The notes beneath the pieces are model-generated. The model searched no databases. It saw only the letters and a list, made by a program, of their open reading frames with translations, and was not told the origin of the DNA. This document shows positions 15,998 to 24,551 of a stretch of DNA of 64,000 nt, piece after piece (the first letter of the stretch is position 1; the number at the start of each line of letters is the position of its first letter). The DNA is taken from NCBI RefSeq assembly GCF_014698965.1, contig NZ_JACXAE010000092.1:1-64000 (forward strand), given 5' to 3'. The DNA is from Iningainema tapete BLCC-T55. GTDB taxonomy: Bacteria; Cyanobacteriota; Cyanobacteriia; Cyanobacteriales; Nostocaceae. The translations under genes and the position numbers were made by a program.

Positions 15998-16912
15998 ATG
16001 AAACTTAAACGCCGTCAATTTATATATTTTAGTAGCCTCAGCGCTATTGGCATCGGATTTTTAGGTTGCGTAAGTCGTCAAATCAGTAAAAATACTCAGG
16101 TTGCCACTGCAAAAATAGCGATCGCCGCCAACCCAGCGAAACAAGACTTATTACTGCGGTTTGTTTCCGTAGCAGATACAGGCACTGGTGACAGAGGGCA
16201 GTATGCTGTAGCTGAGGCTATGACTAGTTATCATAGTCAAAAGCCCTACGATTTAGTAGTTCTCGCTGGAGATAATATTTATACCAATGGCGAAATGGAA
16301 AAAATTGGCGCAGTATTTGAACGTCCTTATGCATCTTTACTCCAAAAAGGAGTCAAATTTCAAGCTTGTTTAGGAAATCACGATATTCGCACTGCTAACG
16401 GTGATTTGCAACTCAAATATCCTGGCTTTAATATGAGTGGACGTTACTACACATTTCGTCGGGACAAAGTACAATTTTTTGTTTTAGATACTAACCATAA
16501 TGCTGATTGGCAAAACCAACTTTCTTGGTTAGAGCAAGAATTAAGCCGTTCTAATGCTCCTTGGAAAATTGTGTATGGGCATCATCCAGTATATGCCTCT
16601 GGTGTTTATGGTACTAATCCAACTTTCGTCAAAACCTTCACTCCCATATTTCAAAAACATAACGTCCAACTTTATATTAATGGTCACGAACACCATTATG
16701 AACGTAGTAGTTCTATTAATGGCACAACTTATTTAATTTGTGGTGGTGGTGCAGGTACTCGTCGTGTCGGACGTTCTTCTTGGACAGCTTATTCGGCTGA
16801 GAAATTAAGTTTCGCTACCTATGAAGTTTATGCAGATAGAATAGAAATTAGTGGGATCGGTACTGATAACCAAGTTTTCGATCAGGGTGTTGTTCCTTTA
16901 GTGTCAGCGTAA
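15998..16912 (+). CDS. Exported metallophosphoesterase (purple acid phosphatase-like)
   Basis: The 304-residue protein starts with a signal that is both Tat-like (KLKRRQFIYFSS) and lipobox-like (GIGFLGC, Cys about 24), so it is probably a Tat-exported lipoprotein. The calcineurin-like metal motifs are in order: DTGTGD, VLAGDNIY, LGNHD, YGHHP and NGHEHHYER. These six or seven Asp/Asn/His ligands bind the two metals used to hydrolyse phosphomonoesters or diesters. The length suits the small bacterial acid phosphatase group. It is monocistronic, with a strong palindrome just after the stop. A role in phosphate scavenging outside the cytoplasm is inference. Confidence 0.9.
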   Translation: MKLKRRQFIYFSSLSAIGIGFLGCVSRQISKNTQVATAKIAIAANPAKQDLLLRFVSVADTGTGDRGQYAVAEAMTSYHSQKPYDLVVLAGDNIYTNGEMEKIGAVFERPYASLLQKGVKFQACLGNHDIRTANGDLQLKYPGFNMSGRYYTFRRDKVQFFVLDTNHNADWQNQLSWLEQELSRSNAPWKIVYGHHPVYASGVYGTNPTFVKTFTPIFQKHNVQLYINGHEHHYERSSSINGTTYLICGGGAGTRRVGRSSWTAYSAEKLSFATYEVYADRIEISGIGTDNQVFDQGVVPLVSA

Positions 16913-16916
16913 TCTC

Positions 16917-16949
16917 AGAAACCCGGTTTCTTAAAGAAACCGGGTTTCT
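16917..16949. terminator. Palindrome after the phosphoesterase gene
   Basis: AGAAACCCGGTTTCT (16917-16931) pairs with AGAAACCGGGTTTCT (16935-16949) around a TAA loop. The 15-bp stem starts 4 bp after the stop. No long T-run follows, so it may be a dispersed repeat acting as a weak terminator. A related stem, CAAAAACCCGG/CCGGGTTTTTG, lies at 58481-58511. Confidence 0.6.
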
Positions 16950-16982
16950 GGGAACGAGTAAACTGCAATAAATTTAATCATT

Positions 16983-18359
16983 ATGAGAATTAAACGTTTA
17001 GTTATAAATTCATTCCGTGGCATTGATGATATGACGTTGGAGTTTGATGAAACTAGTCCAACGGTACTAATTGGGATCAATGGGGTAGGAAAATCAAGCA
17101 TTCTTGATTGTCTGGCGATTTTGCTCTCGCAATTTACAGGACGAATTCAAATATCTTCTGATTCTATACGTTCTTTAGGTAAGGATGATATTACCTATGG
17201 AAGCAGAGAGACAAATAATGAAATACAAGTTTTAATAGACTCGAAGGAATTGACTTGGTCCCTTACTCAGGCTAGGGATGAAGATCCGTTATCAGCTTTT
17301 AAAGCTCTGAGTAATAATTTAGAAAAGTTAAACGCGAAGATTAAAAAAGACTCACGCCCTGGTGGAAATAAAATAAACCCTTTGATGGAAGCTTTTGCAG
17401 AGCAAATACAATTCACGCTTTCAACTATTGCCGGAGGAGATTTGCCAGAAGATGTTGGAGTAATCGTTGAAGAACTACGATCGCAAGTCGAAGCCTTACC
17501 TGTAGCAGTTTACTACCCAGTGAATCGTGCTGTGCTTGATATTCCTTTAGAGATTACCGATAAATCTGAGTTTGTACCAACAGATGCCTACCAACAAGCA
17601 CTTACAGGCGGAAGAATTGACTTCAAAACCTTCTTTGATTGGTTTAGAAATCGAGAAGATTTAGAAAACGAATTACGGGTGAATAACTTAAACTACCAAG
17701 ATCCTCAACTTCAAGCAACAAGACAAGCAATCAAATCATTATTACCTGGATTTGAAAACTTACGGGTGAGACGTAGTCCATTGCGAATGACTATAGAAAA
17801 ACAAAGTCAGGAATTGGTGGTTAATCAGTTATCTGATGGAGAAAAATGTTTGTTGGCAATGGTGGGTGATTTGGCTAGACGTTTGGCGATCGCTAACCCA
17901 GTTTCAGCAAATCCACTTCAAGGTACTGGTGTTGTTTTAATTGATGAAATTGAACTGCACTTGCACCCACGATGGCAACGGCAAATTATTCCTGCTTTAA
18001 CAACAACATTCCCCAATTGTCAGTTTATCTTTACTACCCATTCACCACAAGTACTTAGCCATATTAAACCAGAGGGAATTTATTTATTAACAAGAACAGA
18101 TGAAGGTATTATAGCTCAGCAACCAGAAAGTTCTTTTGGTAGAGATAGTAATCAGATTTTAGAAGACATTATGGATGTTCCAGAACGTCCAACAGAAATT
18201 CAAGAGAACCTTGCTCAGATGTTTCGACTTATTGATGAAGGAAATCTCAGTGGTGCGCGGCAATTGCGCCAAAATTTAGCCAACGAAATAGGAGAAGATG
18301 ATCCAGAGTTTGTGAGGGCAGATGTACTGATTCGACGTAAGGAAATTCTCAATCGATGA
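16983..18359 (+). CDS. ptuA: Septu-type anti-phage ATPase PtuA
   Basis: This 458-residue AAA/ABC-like ATPase has the RecF/SMC-type layout. N-terminal IKRLVINSFRGIDDMTLEF is followed by Walker A GINGVGKSS (residues 31-39), signature LSDGEKC (283-289), Walker B VVLIDEIELHLHP (Asp321, Glu322) and an H-loop THSPQ (His353). No Toprim domain follows, unlike OLD nucleases. Its stop overlaps the start of an HNH nuclease gene by 4 bp (ATGA). That ATPase plus HNH pair is the definition of Septu, where PtuA controls PtuB activity during phage infection. No reverse transcriptase lies nearby, so it is not a retron-associated copy. Confidence 0.87.
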   Translation: MRIKRLVINSFRGIDDMTLEFDETSPTVLIGINGVGKSSILDCLAILLSQFTGRIQISSDSIRSLGKDDITYGSRETNNEIQVLIDSKELTWSLTQARDEDPLSAFKALSNNLEKLNAKIKKDSRPGGNKINPLMEAFAEQIQFTLSTIAGGDLPEDVGVIVEELRSQVEALPVAVYYPVNRAVLDIPLEITDKSEFVPTDAYQQALTGGRIDFKTFFDWFRNREDLENELRVNNLNYQDPQLQATRQAIKSLLPGFENLRVRRSPLRMTIEKQSQELVVNQLSDGEKCLLAMVGDLARRLAIANPVSANPLQGTGVVLIDEIELHLHPRWQRQIIPALTTTFPNCQFIFTTHSPQVLSHIKPEGIYLLTRTDEGIIAQQPESSFGRDSNQILEDIMDVPERPTEIQENLAQMFRLIDEGNLSGARQLRQNLANEIGEDDPEFVRADVLIRRKEILNR

Positions 18360-19000
18360 AATATATTAAAAAGAGTCAAGAACCCAGTAGCTTAACAGAA
18401 TGGAACAAGAGACGTGGAAATAAGCCACCCAATTGGAAATCTTTTTCTCAACCAGTCAAAAATGATGTATACCATTCATTACTAAAAGAGCAAGGTTACA
18501 TTTGTTGCTACTGTGGTAGACCGATTAGTAGAAAAGAATGTCATATTGAACATTTTAAGCCGAAAAGTGTTTACAAAGAATTGACATTTGAGTACACTAA
18601 TTTAATAGCTTCATGTCAAGGTGAAGATGAAGACAGACCCCGCGTACCAGTACATTGTGGACATAAAAAACAAGCCTGGTATGATGAGGAGCTAATGATT
18701 TCTCCCCTTAATCCAAAATGTGCAGATTTTTTTAAGTACTCCGGGTTTGGAGAAATTTTACCTGCAGACGATCCCGATCAGCAACTAGCAGCTAAAACCA
18801 CAATTACAAAGCTTGCTCTTGACATAAGTAAGCTGAGAAAACTACGTCGTGTAGCAATAGATGCGGCTTTGCAAGCAAGTCAAAGTTTGACTGATGATGA
18901 GATAAAGCAGTTGGCTCAAGGTTTTCAGCAATTAGATGCACAGGGGCGATATACACCTTTTTGTCATGTCATTGCCTATGTACTTGAGCAGTATTTTTAG
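18356..19000 (+). CDS. ptuB: Septu-type HNH endonuclease PtuB
   Basis: The 214-residue protein has the TIGR02646/PtuB pattern: EQGYICCYCG (Cys50 and Cys53 as a probable zinc pair), the catalytic CHIEHFKPK (His63, Glu65, His66), and then EYTNLIASC with a third Cys. Later Cys/His residues (PVHCGHK, NPKCADF) are typical of the family. It would cut DNA once PtuA releases it. Translation is coupled to ptuA through the ATGA overlap, consistent with fixed stoichiometry. It ends just before a palindrome at 19011-19032 (GGTGCGTTA and TAACGCACC), which may terminate the operon. Confidence 0.87.
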   Translation: MKYIKKSQEPSSLTEWNKRRGNKPPNWKSFSQPVKNDVYHSLLKEQGYICCYCGRPISRKECHIEHFKPKSVYKELTFEYTNLIASCQGEDEDRPRVPVHCGHKKQAWYDEELMISPLNPKCADFFKYSGFGEILPADDPDQQLAAKTTITKLALDISKLRKLRRVAIDAALQASQSLTDDEIKQLAQGFQQLDAQGRYTPFCHVIAYVLEQYF

Positions 19001-19010
19001 TAGAATGTGC

Positions 19011-19032
19011 AAGGTGCGTTACAATAACGCAC
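19011..19032. repeat. Dispersed GGTGCGTTA palindrome
   Basis: GGTGCGTTA and TAACGCACC flank a CAA loop just after ptuB. The same pair of motifs recurs around 28224-28272 at the end of cinA. It may terminate the ptuAB transcript, though no T-run follows. Confidence 0.6.
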
Positions 19033-19074
19033 CAGAAAAACGCTCTTTTGGAGGTTCTTAGGTATAGCACAACC

Positions 19075-20991
19075 ATGCTACGCATTCTCTTAATTGATGA
19101 TAATCCAGATGATCGCTTGCTAGTAACGCGACAACTTCAGCAAGAGTTTTCTCAGTTAGAAGTCTGTTCAGTAATCGATGCTAATAGTTTTGAAGAAGTA
19201 CTGGATGCTGGTAACTTTGATGCGGCAATTATAGACTACCAGTTACGCTGGAATGATGGCTTAACACTTCTTAATGCCATTAAAGCTAAGTACCCAGATT
19301 GTCCTGTCATTATGTTTACTGACACTGGTAGCGAAGAAGTGGCTGTTGCCGGAATGAAGTCTGGACTCAGTGATTATGTCCTGAAGGGGAAACCACAACG
19401 GCTATCGCTAGCTTTACGGCAAAGTTTAGAGCAGCAAAGAATACGCGAAGAATATGCTATGGCTGTTGAACAATTGCAGTTAAGTGAAGAGCGTCTGAGA
19501 CTGGCACTAGAAGCAGCTTACCTGGGTACTTGGGATTGGAATGTGCTTACAGGTGAAATAGTTTGGTCCGAAAATCATGAACGGTTATTTGGTGTGCTTC
19601 CTGGTAGCTTTGGCGGAACTTATGAAGCATTTCTCGCTTGTCTTCATCCAGACGATAAAGAGCGAGTTGCTCATGCTATTACCAGTGCTTTAGAAACAAA
19701 AACTGACTTTTATTGTGAATTTCGCGTAGTTTGGTCTAATGGTAGTATCCATTGGATAAGTAGTAGGGGTAAATTTTACTACAATAAGATTCGTCAAGCG
19801 ACGCGGATGATTGGGGTAGTTCTGGACATTACTGAGCGCAAACGCCGAGAAGAAGAATTAGAGCAGACAAATCGTTTGAAAGACGAATTTCTGGCTGTGG
19901 TTTCCCACGAACTGCGCACTCCTCTGAATGCGATTTTAGGTTGGGCAAAGCTTTTACGTAGCCGTAACTTTGATCAAGCAACCCAAAATCGTAGTCTAGA
20001 AATTATTGAACGCAACGCAATTCAGCAGAACCTTTTGATTAACGATATTCTCGATACGTCTGTTTTAACACGGGGACAAATGCAACTTGAAGCATCCGTG
20101 ATTAATTTGGTCACAGTGATGGAAAATGCTCTCAATACTGTACGTTTGTCTGCCGAAGCTAAGTCTATTATTTTAGTCTCTATAATTGATAGTCAAGAGG
20201 TTTTGGTTAAGGGTGATGCAAATCGTTTGCAACAAGTTGTCTGGAATTTACTTGCTAATGCGATTAAATATACTCAAAATGGTGGTAAAGTGGAGGTGCG
20301 GTCGGTAAAACAAGAGGATGGCAGCTATGCTCAAATCACAGTTAGTGATAATGGAATTGGCATTAGTCCTGACTTTCTTCCCTATGTTTTTGAGCGTTTT
20401 CGTCAGGGAGATGGTATAAATTCGCGTTCTCGGAATGGACTTGGTTTGGGATTAGCGATCGCCAATCAACTTGTGGAAATGCACGGTGGTACAATTTCTG
20501 CACATAGTGATGGACTGGGATTGGGCGCAACCTTTACAGTCAAGCTACCACTTTTAAAGGATTTGAAACAAGAGCAACAAGCTAGGAGTAATTCTAGCTG
20601 TGTTACTCTACTTCATGGTTTAAAAATTTTGGCAGTTGATGATGATGTTGATAACTTAGAACTGATTGCAGAAATTCTCCAAGGTGAAGGAGCAAATGTC
20701 ACAGCACTATCACAAGCAGATGCAGCTTTACAAATTTTGCCAGAACTTAATCCAGATGTACTTGTAAGTGATATTGGGATGCAACCAATTGACGGTTACG
20801 AATTAATGCGTCAAATTCGCTCCCTTGAGGCAGGGCAAAGTAGGAATCTACCAGCTATTGCACTTACAGCTTACGCCAGAGAAGAAGACAAGATTCAAGT
20901 TTTGGCTACAGGTTTTCAAATGTATTTGTCCAAACCAGTTGATCCTATAGATTTAGTGACTGCAATCTCTAATTTAGTACACAAGAACTAG
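19075..20991 (+). CDS. Hybrid histidine kinase (REC-PAS-HisKA-HATPase-REC)
   Basis: From ATG 19075 the product has 638 residues. An N-terminal receiver has acidic DDNPDD and phospho-acceptor Asp in IIDYQ (about residue 53). It is followed by a PAS/PAC region (about 140-260; LEAAYLGTWDWN to RMIGVVLDITERK), HisKA with VSHELRTPL (His about 278), HATPase_c with NLLANAIKYT, DNGIGISP and GLGLAIANQ, and a C-terminal receiver with VDDDVDN and acceptor in VSDIGM (about 565). A frame extension to TTG 19048 adds nine residues without similarity; I prefer the ATG since MLRILLIDDNPDD is the natural receiver start. It is soluble with unknown input and stands alone. Confidence 0.9.
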   Translation: MLRILLIDDNPDDRLLVTRQLQQEFSQLEVCSVIDANSFEEVLDAGNFDAAIIDYQLRWNDGLTLLNAIKAKYPDCPVIMFTDTGSEEVAVAGMKSGLSDYVLKGKPQRLSLALRQSLEQQRIREEYAMAVEQLQLSEERLRLALEAAYLGTWDWNVLTGEIVWSENHERLFGVLPGSFGGTYEAFLACLHPDDKERVAHAITSALETKTDFYCEFRVVWSNGSIHWISSRGKFYYNKIRQATRMIGVVLDITERKRREEELEQTNRLKDEFLAVVSHELRTPLNAILGWAKLLRSRNFDQATQNRSLEIIERNAIQQNLLINDILDTSVLTRGQMQLEASVINLVTVMENALNTVRLSAEAKSIILVSIIDSQEVLVKGDANRLQQVVWNLLANAIKYTQNGGKVEVRSVKQEDGSYAQITVSDNGIGISPDFLPYVFERFRQGDGINSRSRNGLGLGLAIANQLVEMHGGTISAHSDGLGLGATFTVKLPLLKDLKQEQQARSNSSCVTLLHGLKILAVDDDVDNLELIAEILQGEGANVTALSQADAALQILPELNPDVLVSDIGMQPIDGYELMRQIRSLEAGQSRNLPAIALTAYAREEDKIQVLATGFQMYLSKPVDPIDLVTAISNLVHKN

Positions 20992-20999
20992 CAACTCCC

Positions 21000-21623
21000 T
21001 TACTCCCCCACTTCTTTTTTCCGGGATTCTAGCCATAACGGTATGACAATTATAGCGACTAGGATGAGTAAAGCAGCGATCGCAAACTGTCCTACCCAAG
21101 CAACTAACTGTTCTAAGGACACAATTGAGCCGGCAAAGTAAGCTAACGTTACCATAACACCACCCCAAGCGATCGCTCCTACCAAGTTGTACAAGAAAAA
21201 TTTGCCAAAAGGTACTTCGGCTATTCCTGCTAGGGGTGCGGCAAAAATTCTTAGTAATGCGAAAAAGCGTCCGAAAAATATTGCTTTAGCTGCATTTTCA
21301 CTAAATTGTGCTTTAATCTGAATTAATCTTTGTTCGGAAATTCTAAATAGACTACTAACTTTTACCAATAAAGACCAACCGCCTAGTCTGCCTATCCAAT
21401 AACCGCAAATACCACCTATTACTGCACCTACTACAGCATCAGCAAGAACTAACCAGTAATTTAATTCTTTGCTTCCAGCTAGAAACCCGCCTACTAAGGT
21501 AACAGTTTCACCAGGAATAGGAATTCCTAAATTTTCTAATAATATACCACAAAAAATTGCCCAGTAACCGTACTCGTGGGCAATTTTTTGAATGTTTTCT
21601 ATAGAAATTAACTCAGGAGACAT
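21000..21623 (-). CDS. DedA-family membrane protein
   Basis: The 207 residues carry the DedA/SNARE-associated (VTT) domain: the N-terminal re-entrant region with ENLGIPIPGETV and FLAG, a central FFGRFFALLRIFAAPLAGI motif with the conserved arginines, and two or more C-terminal helices (LVGAIAWGGVMVTLAYFAG, AIAALLILVAIIVIPLWL). DedA proteins are proposed lipid scramblases or carriers in the plasma membrane that recycle undecaprenyl phosphate or move phospholipids. Length is typical. It converges with the hybrid kinase, ending 8 bp away from it. Confidence 0.9.
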   Translation of the reverse strand: MSPELISIENIQKIAHEYGYWAIFCGILLENLGIPIPGETVTLVGGFLAGSKELNYWLVLADAVVGAVIGGICGYWIGRLGGWSLLVKVSSLFRISEQRLIQIKAQFSENAAKAIFFGRFFALLRIFAAPLAGIAEVPFGKFFLYNLVGAIAWGGVMVTLAYFAGSIVSLEQLVAWVGQFAIAALLILVAIIVIPLWLESRKKEVGE

Positions 21624-21997
21624 TCAAAACCACCATCTTTACATTTCTTCTTGTTCTAGAGTATCAAAGAAATCTTTTCTCTACACCCAAACTCGATGTA
21701 TCTATTTTTTTTGTGTAGTTACGGAAAGAAAGCGAAATTTCTTCATAAAAGATTTATAAAACTTGCCTTGCTTTGTAAAAATCTTGTAAAATATTTTAGT
21801 GCTACTCAACTTTTCTCAGAGTTACGCCTATATTGAGGAAGGTTAAGACAAATTATACGGCATGAATACTGAATCAAATTCTCACCATCTTACTGCTAAA
21901 GCAACCCACTTATGTGGGTAGAGCAAAGTATTTGATGGAGAAAAGACTGTGTTTATGTCCGTTTTTTGCTTTGTTGTGAAAAATTTCCACTACCAGC
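21624..21997. other. Divergent spacer between the DedA gene and a STAS gene
   Basis: No gene of useful size is seen. The stretch is AT-rich with poly-T and poly-A runs. A tiny plus-strand frame at 21861-21920 (MNTESNSHHLTAKATHLCG) ends in a small hairpin, CCCACTTATGTGGG at 21906-21919; it could be a leader peptide or chance. Promoters for both flanking genes must lie here. Confidence 0.4.
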
Positions 21998-22357
21998 GTG
22001 AAATTTATGATTACATCAGAATGGCCCATGATTCTATTCAAACCTCAAGGGCGTATAGACTTACAGGGTGGCATGGCTTTGAGCGAACAAATGTCTGCTG
22101 TCGTGCCACATCAGGATCAACTTTGGATCATTGACTTAGCTCAAGTTGACTTTATGGATAGTGCTGGTTTAGTCAGCTTAGTTCAAGGTTTAAAAGTAGC
22201 GCGTCAAAATGGTTGTCGTTTGGTAATTTGTAACGTACAAGCGCCTGTTCGTTTAGTTTTGGAACTCACCCAACTTGATTCAGTATTTGAAATTTTTCAT
22301 ACCTACGAAGAAATTATTACCGCAGTGAACAATCCAGCTTTAGTAGTAGCTGGCTGA
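21998..22357 (+). CDS. STAS-domain anti-sigma factor antagonist
   Basis: The 119-residue protein is a single STAS domain. The phosphorylatable serine sits in DFMDSAGLVSLVQGLK. The C-terminal LVICNVQAPVRLVLELTQLDSVFEI is the matching helix and strand. Such proteins are regulated by Ser/Thr phosphorylation in partner-switching modules with RsbW-like kinases and PP2C phosphatases; no such partner is adjacent. A paralog of similar size and sequence lies at 53334-53711, sharing FEIF, RICNV-like and SxGL motifs. Several Met codons occur early; ATG 21998 is the longest fit, and ATG 22007 and 22028 are possible. Confidence 0.85.
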   Translation: MKFMITSEWPMILFKPQGRIDLQGGMALSEQMSAVVPHQDQLWIIDLAQVDFMDSAGLVSLVQGLKVARQNGCRLVICNVQAPVRLVLELTQLDSVFEIFHTYEEIITAVNNPALVVAG

Positions 22358-22368
22358 ATTTTTCAGGT

Positions 22369-22397
22369 GTAAAGACGTTCCGGCGTAACGTCTTTAC
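22369..22397. repeat. AGACGTT-family palindrome
   Basis: GTAAAGACGTT (22369-22379) and AACGTCTTTAC (22387-22397) form a perfect 11-bp stem with loop CCGGCGT. It sits between the convergent STAS and coiled-coil genes and could serve as a bidirectional terminator. It belongs to the same family as the copies at 10261, 44104, 48640 and 53754. Confidence 0.8.
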
Positions 22398-22429
22398 CAG
22401 ATGCGGAAAAAATCATATTTCTGATTTCC

Positions 22430-22990
22430 TTATGTGTTTGGCATGGGAGAGACACTTTCTTGCTCAGATGCTGCACGAGGGAAAGAAGGCAAATCTATAC
22501 CACTGTGATTAGAGGTACGGCTTTTTAGTGCTAAGCGGTAACTCACGCTTTGTAGTTCAGATTGAAGCTGTCGGTTCTCCCTTTGTAGCATCACTACTTT
22601 TTCTCGCACTGGAGCCATGCGCTCCTCAAACTTCTGACGATAAATTTGCGGTAATTCTTGAACTACTTGCTCTAGCATTCGACTGCGATCCGTTAGTTCT
22701 TGCACTGAGGAACGCAATTGGTAGATATCAGCATCGCGAGTGGCAATTTGCTCTTGATAAAATGTCACTTGCTGTTCAACTAGTTGCAGTTGTTCTCGCA
22801 AAGCTTGCATTTGAGTGAGATGATATTCAGATATCTCTGGTTGAGGCATAAAATTAGTGTTGCCCTTTACCAGTCGAAATAATTCTTGAGACAGCTGCTG
22901 CACTAGTTGATCGCGAAGCTGTAGCTCTTGGCGTAACTTCGCTACTTCTTTTGATAGAGCTTGGATAGTGTCGCGGTCAGTTTGGCTCAC
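22430..22990 (-). CDS. Coiled-coil protein, conserved cyanobacterial type
   Basis: The product has 186 residues, nearly all predicted alpha-helical coiled coil from about 8 to 155. Heptad-like stretches are TIQALSKEVAKLRQELQLRD, REQLQLVEQQVTFYQEQIA and REKVVMLQRENRQLQSELQS. The tail is a short Ser/Pro-rich disordered end. There is no membrane segment or enzyme motif. It could be a scaffold or filament-type protein; no function can be named. It is transcribed in the same direction as rpsF, which lies 107 bp further on the minus-strand upstream side, with repeats between. Confidence 0.65.
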   Translation of the reverse strand: MSQTDRDTIQALSKEVAKLRQELQLRDQLVQQLSQELFRLVKGNTNFMPQPEISEYHLTQMQALREQLQLVEQQVTFYQEQIATRDADIYQLRSSVQELTDRSRMLEQVVQELPQIYRQKFEERMAPVREKVVMLQRENRQLQSELQSVSYRLALKSRTSNHSGIDLPSFPRAASEQESVSPMPNT

Positions 22991-23049
22991 AGTGCAATCA
23001 TGCTCCCATTGAGGTTATGGCTCGGTTTTCAGTATAAACTTGGTAGTGT

Positions 23050-23097
23050 AAATTGTTAACAGTTAAATATTAACTGTTAACTGTTAACTGTTAATAG
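23050..23097. repeat. Heptamer repeats (TTAACTG type)
   Basis: The spacer after rpsF holds tandem TTAACTG units (three near-perfect copies at about 23073-23093) plus inverted GTTAACAGTTAA. It is an STRR-type array and may form a hairpin beyond the rpsF stop. Confidence 0.7.
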
Positions 23098-23424
23098 TTA
23101 CGCTGCTACTTCTTCTTGCTCAGCTTCGGGCTGTTTCAGTTCTTGCTTAATTGTTAGGTAGCGAATCACTTCTTCGCTCAAACGCATAGCACGTTCGAGA
23201 GTAGCAATGGCATTTGCTGCACCAGTATAGTTCATCTGAATGTAAATGCCATCCCGATGTTTATTAATTTCATAAGCCAGACGCCGCTTACCACGATTCT
23301 GAATTTGGATATTTTCTGCGCCTTGTTCCCGAATGATATTTTGGTACTTGGCGATCGCCACCTCTACCTGCTCATCTCCCAAGTCTGGACGCAAAATGAA
23401 CATTGTTTCGTAAACTATCTGCAT
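23098..23424 (-). CDS. rpsF: 30S ribosomal protein S6
   Basis: S6 binds the central domain of 16S rRNA together with S18. The 108 residues show the family pattern: [17 protein letters not shown], then [20 protein letters not shown] and the helix [20 protein letters not shown], ending in an acidic tail. The ATG at 23424 is the usual start (MQIVYETMF). Here rpsF appears alone, without rpsR or ssb, as usual in cyanobacteria. A TTAACTG repeat array lies directly after the stop. Confidence 0.96.
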   Translation of the reverse strand: MQIVYETMFILRPDLGDEQVEVAIAKYQNIIREQGAENIQIQNRGKRRLAYEINKHRDGIYIQMNYTGAANAIATLERAMRLSEEVIRYLTIKQELKQPEAEQEEVAA

Positions 23425-23700
23425 GATTTGTCTAATCTCCTTATGGACAATATGGCTGCCGAGCGTTAACTTTCATTGTTCTGCTGTTTAAACAGAGCCA
23501 ATTAGCTTTTAAGACAACAAGGAATTATAATTTTACAACATTAATGAGTAAAAAGCTCGATTCATCTTATATCCTGACGCTTATTTGTACTAGTTCATTT
23601 GGTACAGTAATTGTATCAACATGATCTAGGTACTTGCTGGATATTATAGCTAAACTAAACTGTAGACTTAGTATAGCCCAAGCGCAAATATTCCAAATTT

Positions 23701-24477
23701 ATGGCACAGCGCTATGTAAGAGTTCAAAATCAAGAAGGGATTATTTTCTATGGCTTACTACAAATATCTCTTAAAGTCCAGGTACTGGATGCTCCGCCTT
23801 GGATGGAAGGACAACCTACTGATTTAACATTAGAAGCGGATCAATACCAAATCCTCGCCCCCTGCGCACCTTCAAAAATTGTTGCGGTAGGTAAGAATTA
23901 TGCGGATCATGCGGCGGAAATGGGAACAGATGTACCACCTGAGCCATTGATCTTTCTCAAGCCACCCACATCGATCATTGCCTATGAAGAAGAGATTGTG
24001 TACCCGTCACAGTCACAGCGAGTAGACTATGAAGGAGAATTAGCGCTGGTAATCGGCGATCGCACTGTTGATTGCAGTCCAGAGGAAGCCCAAACTAAAA
24101 TTTGGGGTTACACTATCGCTAATGATGTCACAGCCAGAGATTTACAAAAACGGGATGGACAATGGACAAGAGCTAAGGGTTTTGATACCTTTTGCCCACT
24201 AGGACCGTGGATTGTGCGAGAATTAAATCCCAGCGCCAGATTACAAACTTTCTTAAACGAGGAGACAACTCCGGTGCAATCTGCTTGTATAGATCAAATG
24301 GTCTTTTCCCCAGATTTTTTGGTGTCTTATATCAGTAAGGTAATGACGCTGTTACCTGGGGATGTGGTGCTAACGGGTACTCCTGTGGGGGTGGGAGCAG
24401 TACAACCAGGCGATCGCATCCGGATTGAAATAGAAGGGATTGGGCGCTTAGAAAATATAGTTGTAGCGCGATCTTAA
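23701..24477 (+). CDS. Fumarylacetoacetate hydrolase family protein
   Basis: The product has 258 residues. The FAH fold signature is clear: IVAVGKNYADHAAEMG, PLIFLKPPTSI, the metal-binding acidic set in VDYEGELALVIGD, GYTIANDVTARDLQ and LLPGDVVLTGTPVGVG. Family members act on acyl-pyruvates, oxaloacetate or fumarylpyruvate by metal-dependent C-C bond hydrolysis or decarboxylation. The exact substrate cannot be read from the sequence. The N-terminal 55 residues form the usual small domain. It is monocistronic. Confidence 0.92.
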   Translation: MAQRYVRVQNQEGIIFYGLLQISLKVQVLDAPPWMEGQPTDLTLEADQYQILAPCAPSKIVAVGKNYADHAAEMGTDVPPEPLIFLKPPTSIIAYEEEIVYPSQSQRVDYEGELALVIGDRTVDCSPEEAQTKIWGYTIANDVTARDLQKRDGQWTRAKGFDTFCPLGPWIVRELNPSARLQTFLNEETTPVQSACIDQMVFSPDFLVSYISKVMTLLPGDVVLTGTPVGVGAVQPGDRIRIEIEGIGRLENIVVARS

Positions 24478-24489
24478 GCTCATGGGTTA

Positions 24490-24550
24490 GTTTGGGCTGT
24501 TAATAGTTAATTGTCAATTGCTAATAGCAATTAACTATTAACAATTAGCA
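24490..24550. repeat. AT-rich inverted/heptamer repeats
   Basis: TTAATAGTTAATTGTCAATT is followed by GCTAATAGCAATTAACTATT, then AACAATTAGCAATTAG. The halves are complementary and can form a long hairpin between two convergent genes. Similar GCTAATTG/TTAATTG units recur at 26882-26932 and 40533-40618. Confidence 0.65.
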
Positions 24551-24551
24551 A

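Noticed and set aside
16983-19000. Retron-type system
   Set aside because: No reverse transcriptase or msr/msd-like RNA is near the ATPase-HNH pair.
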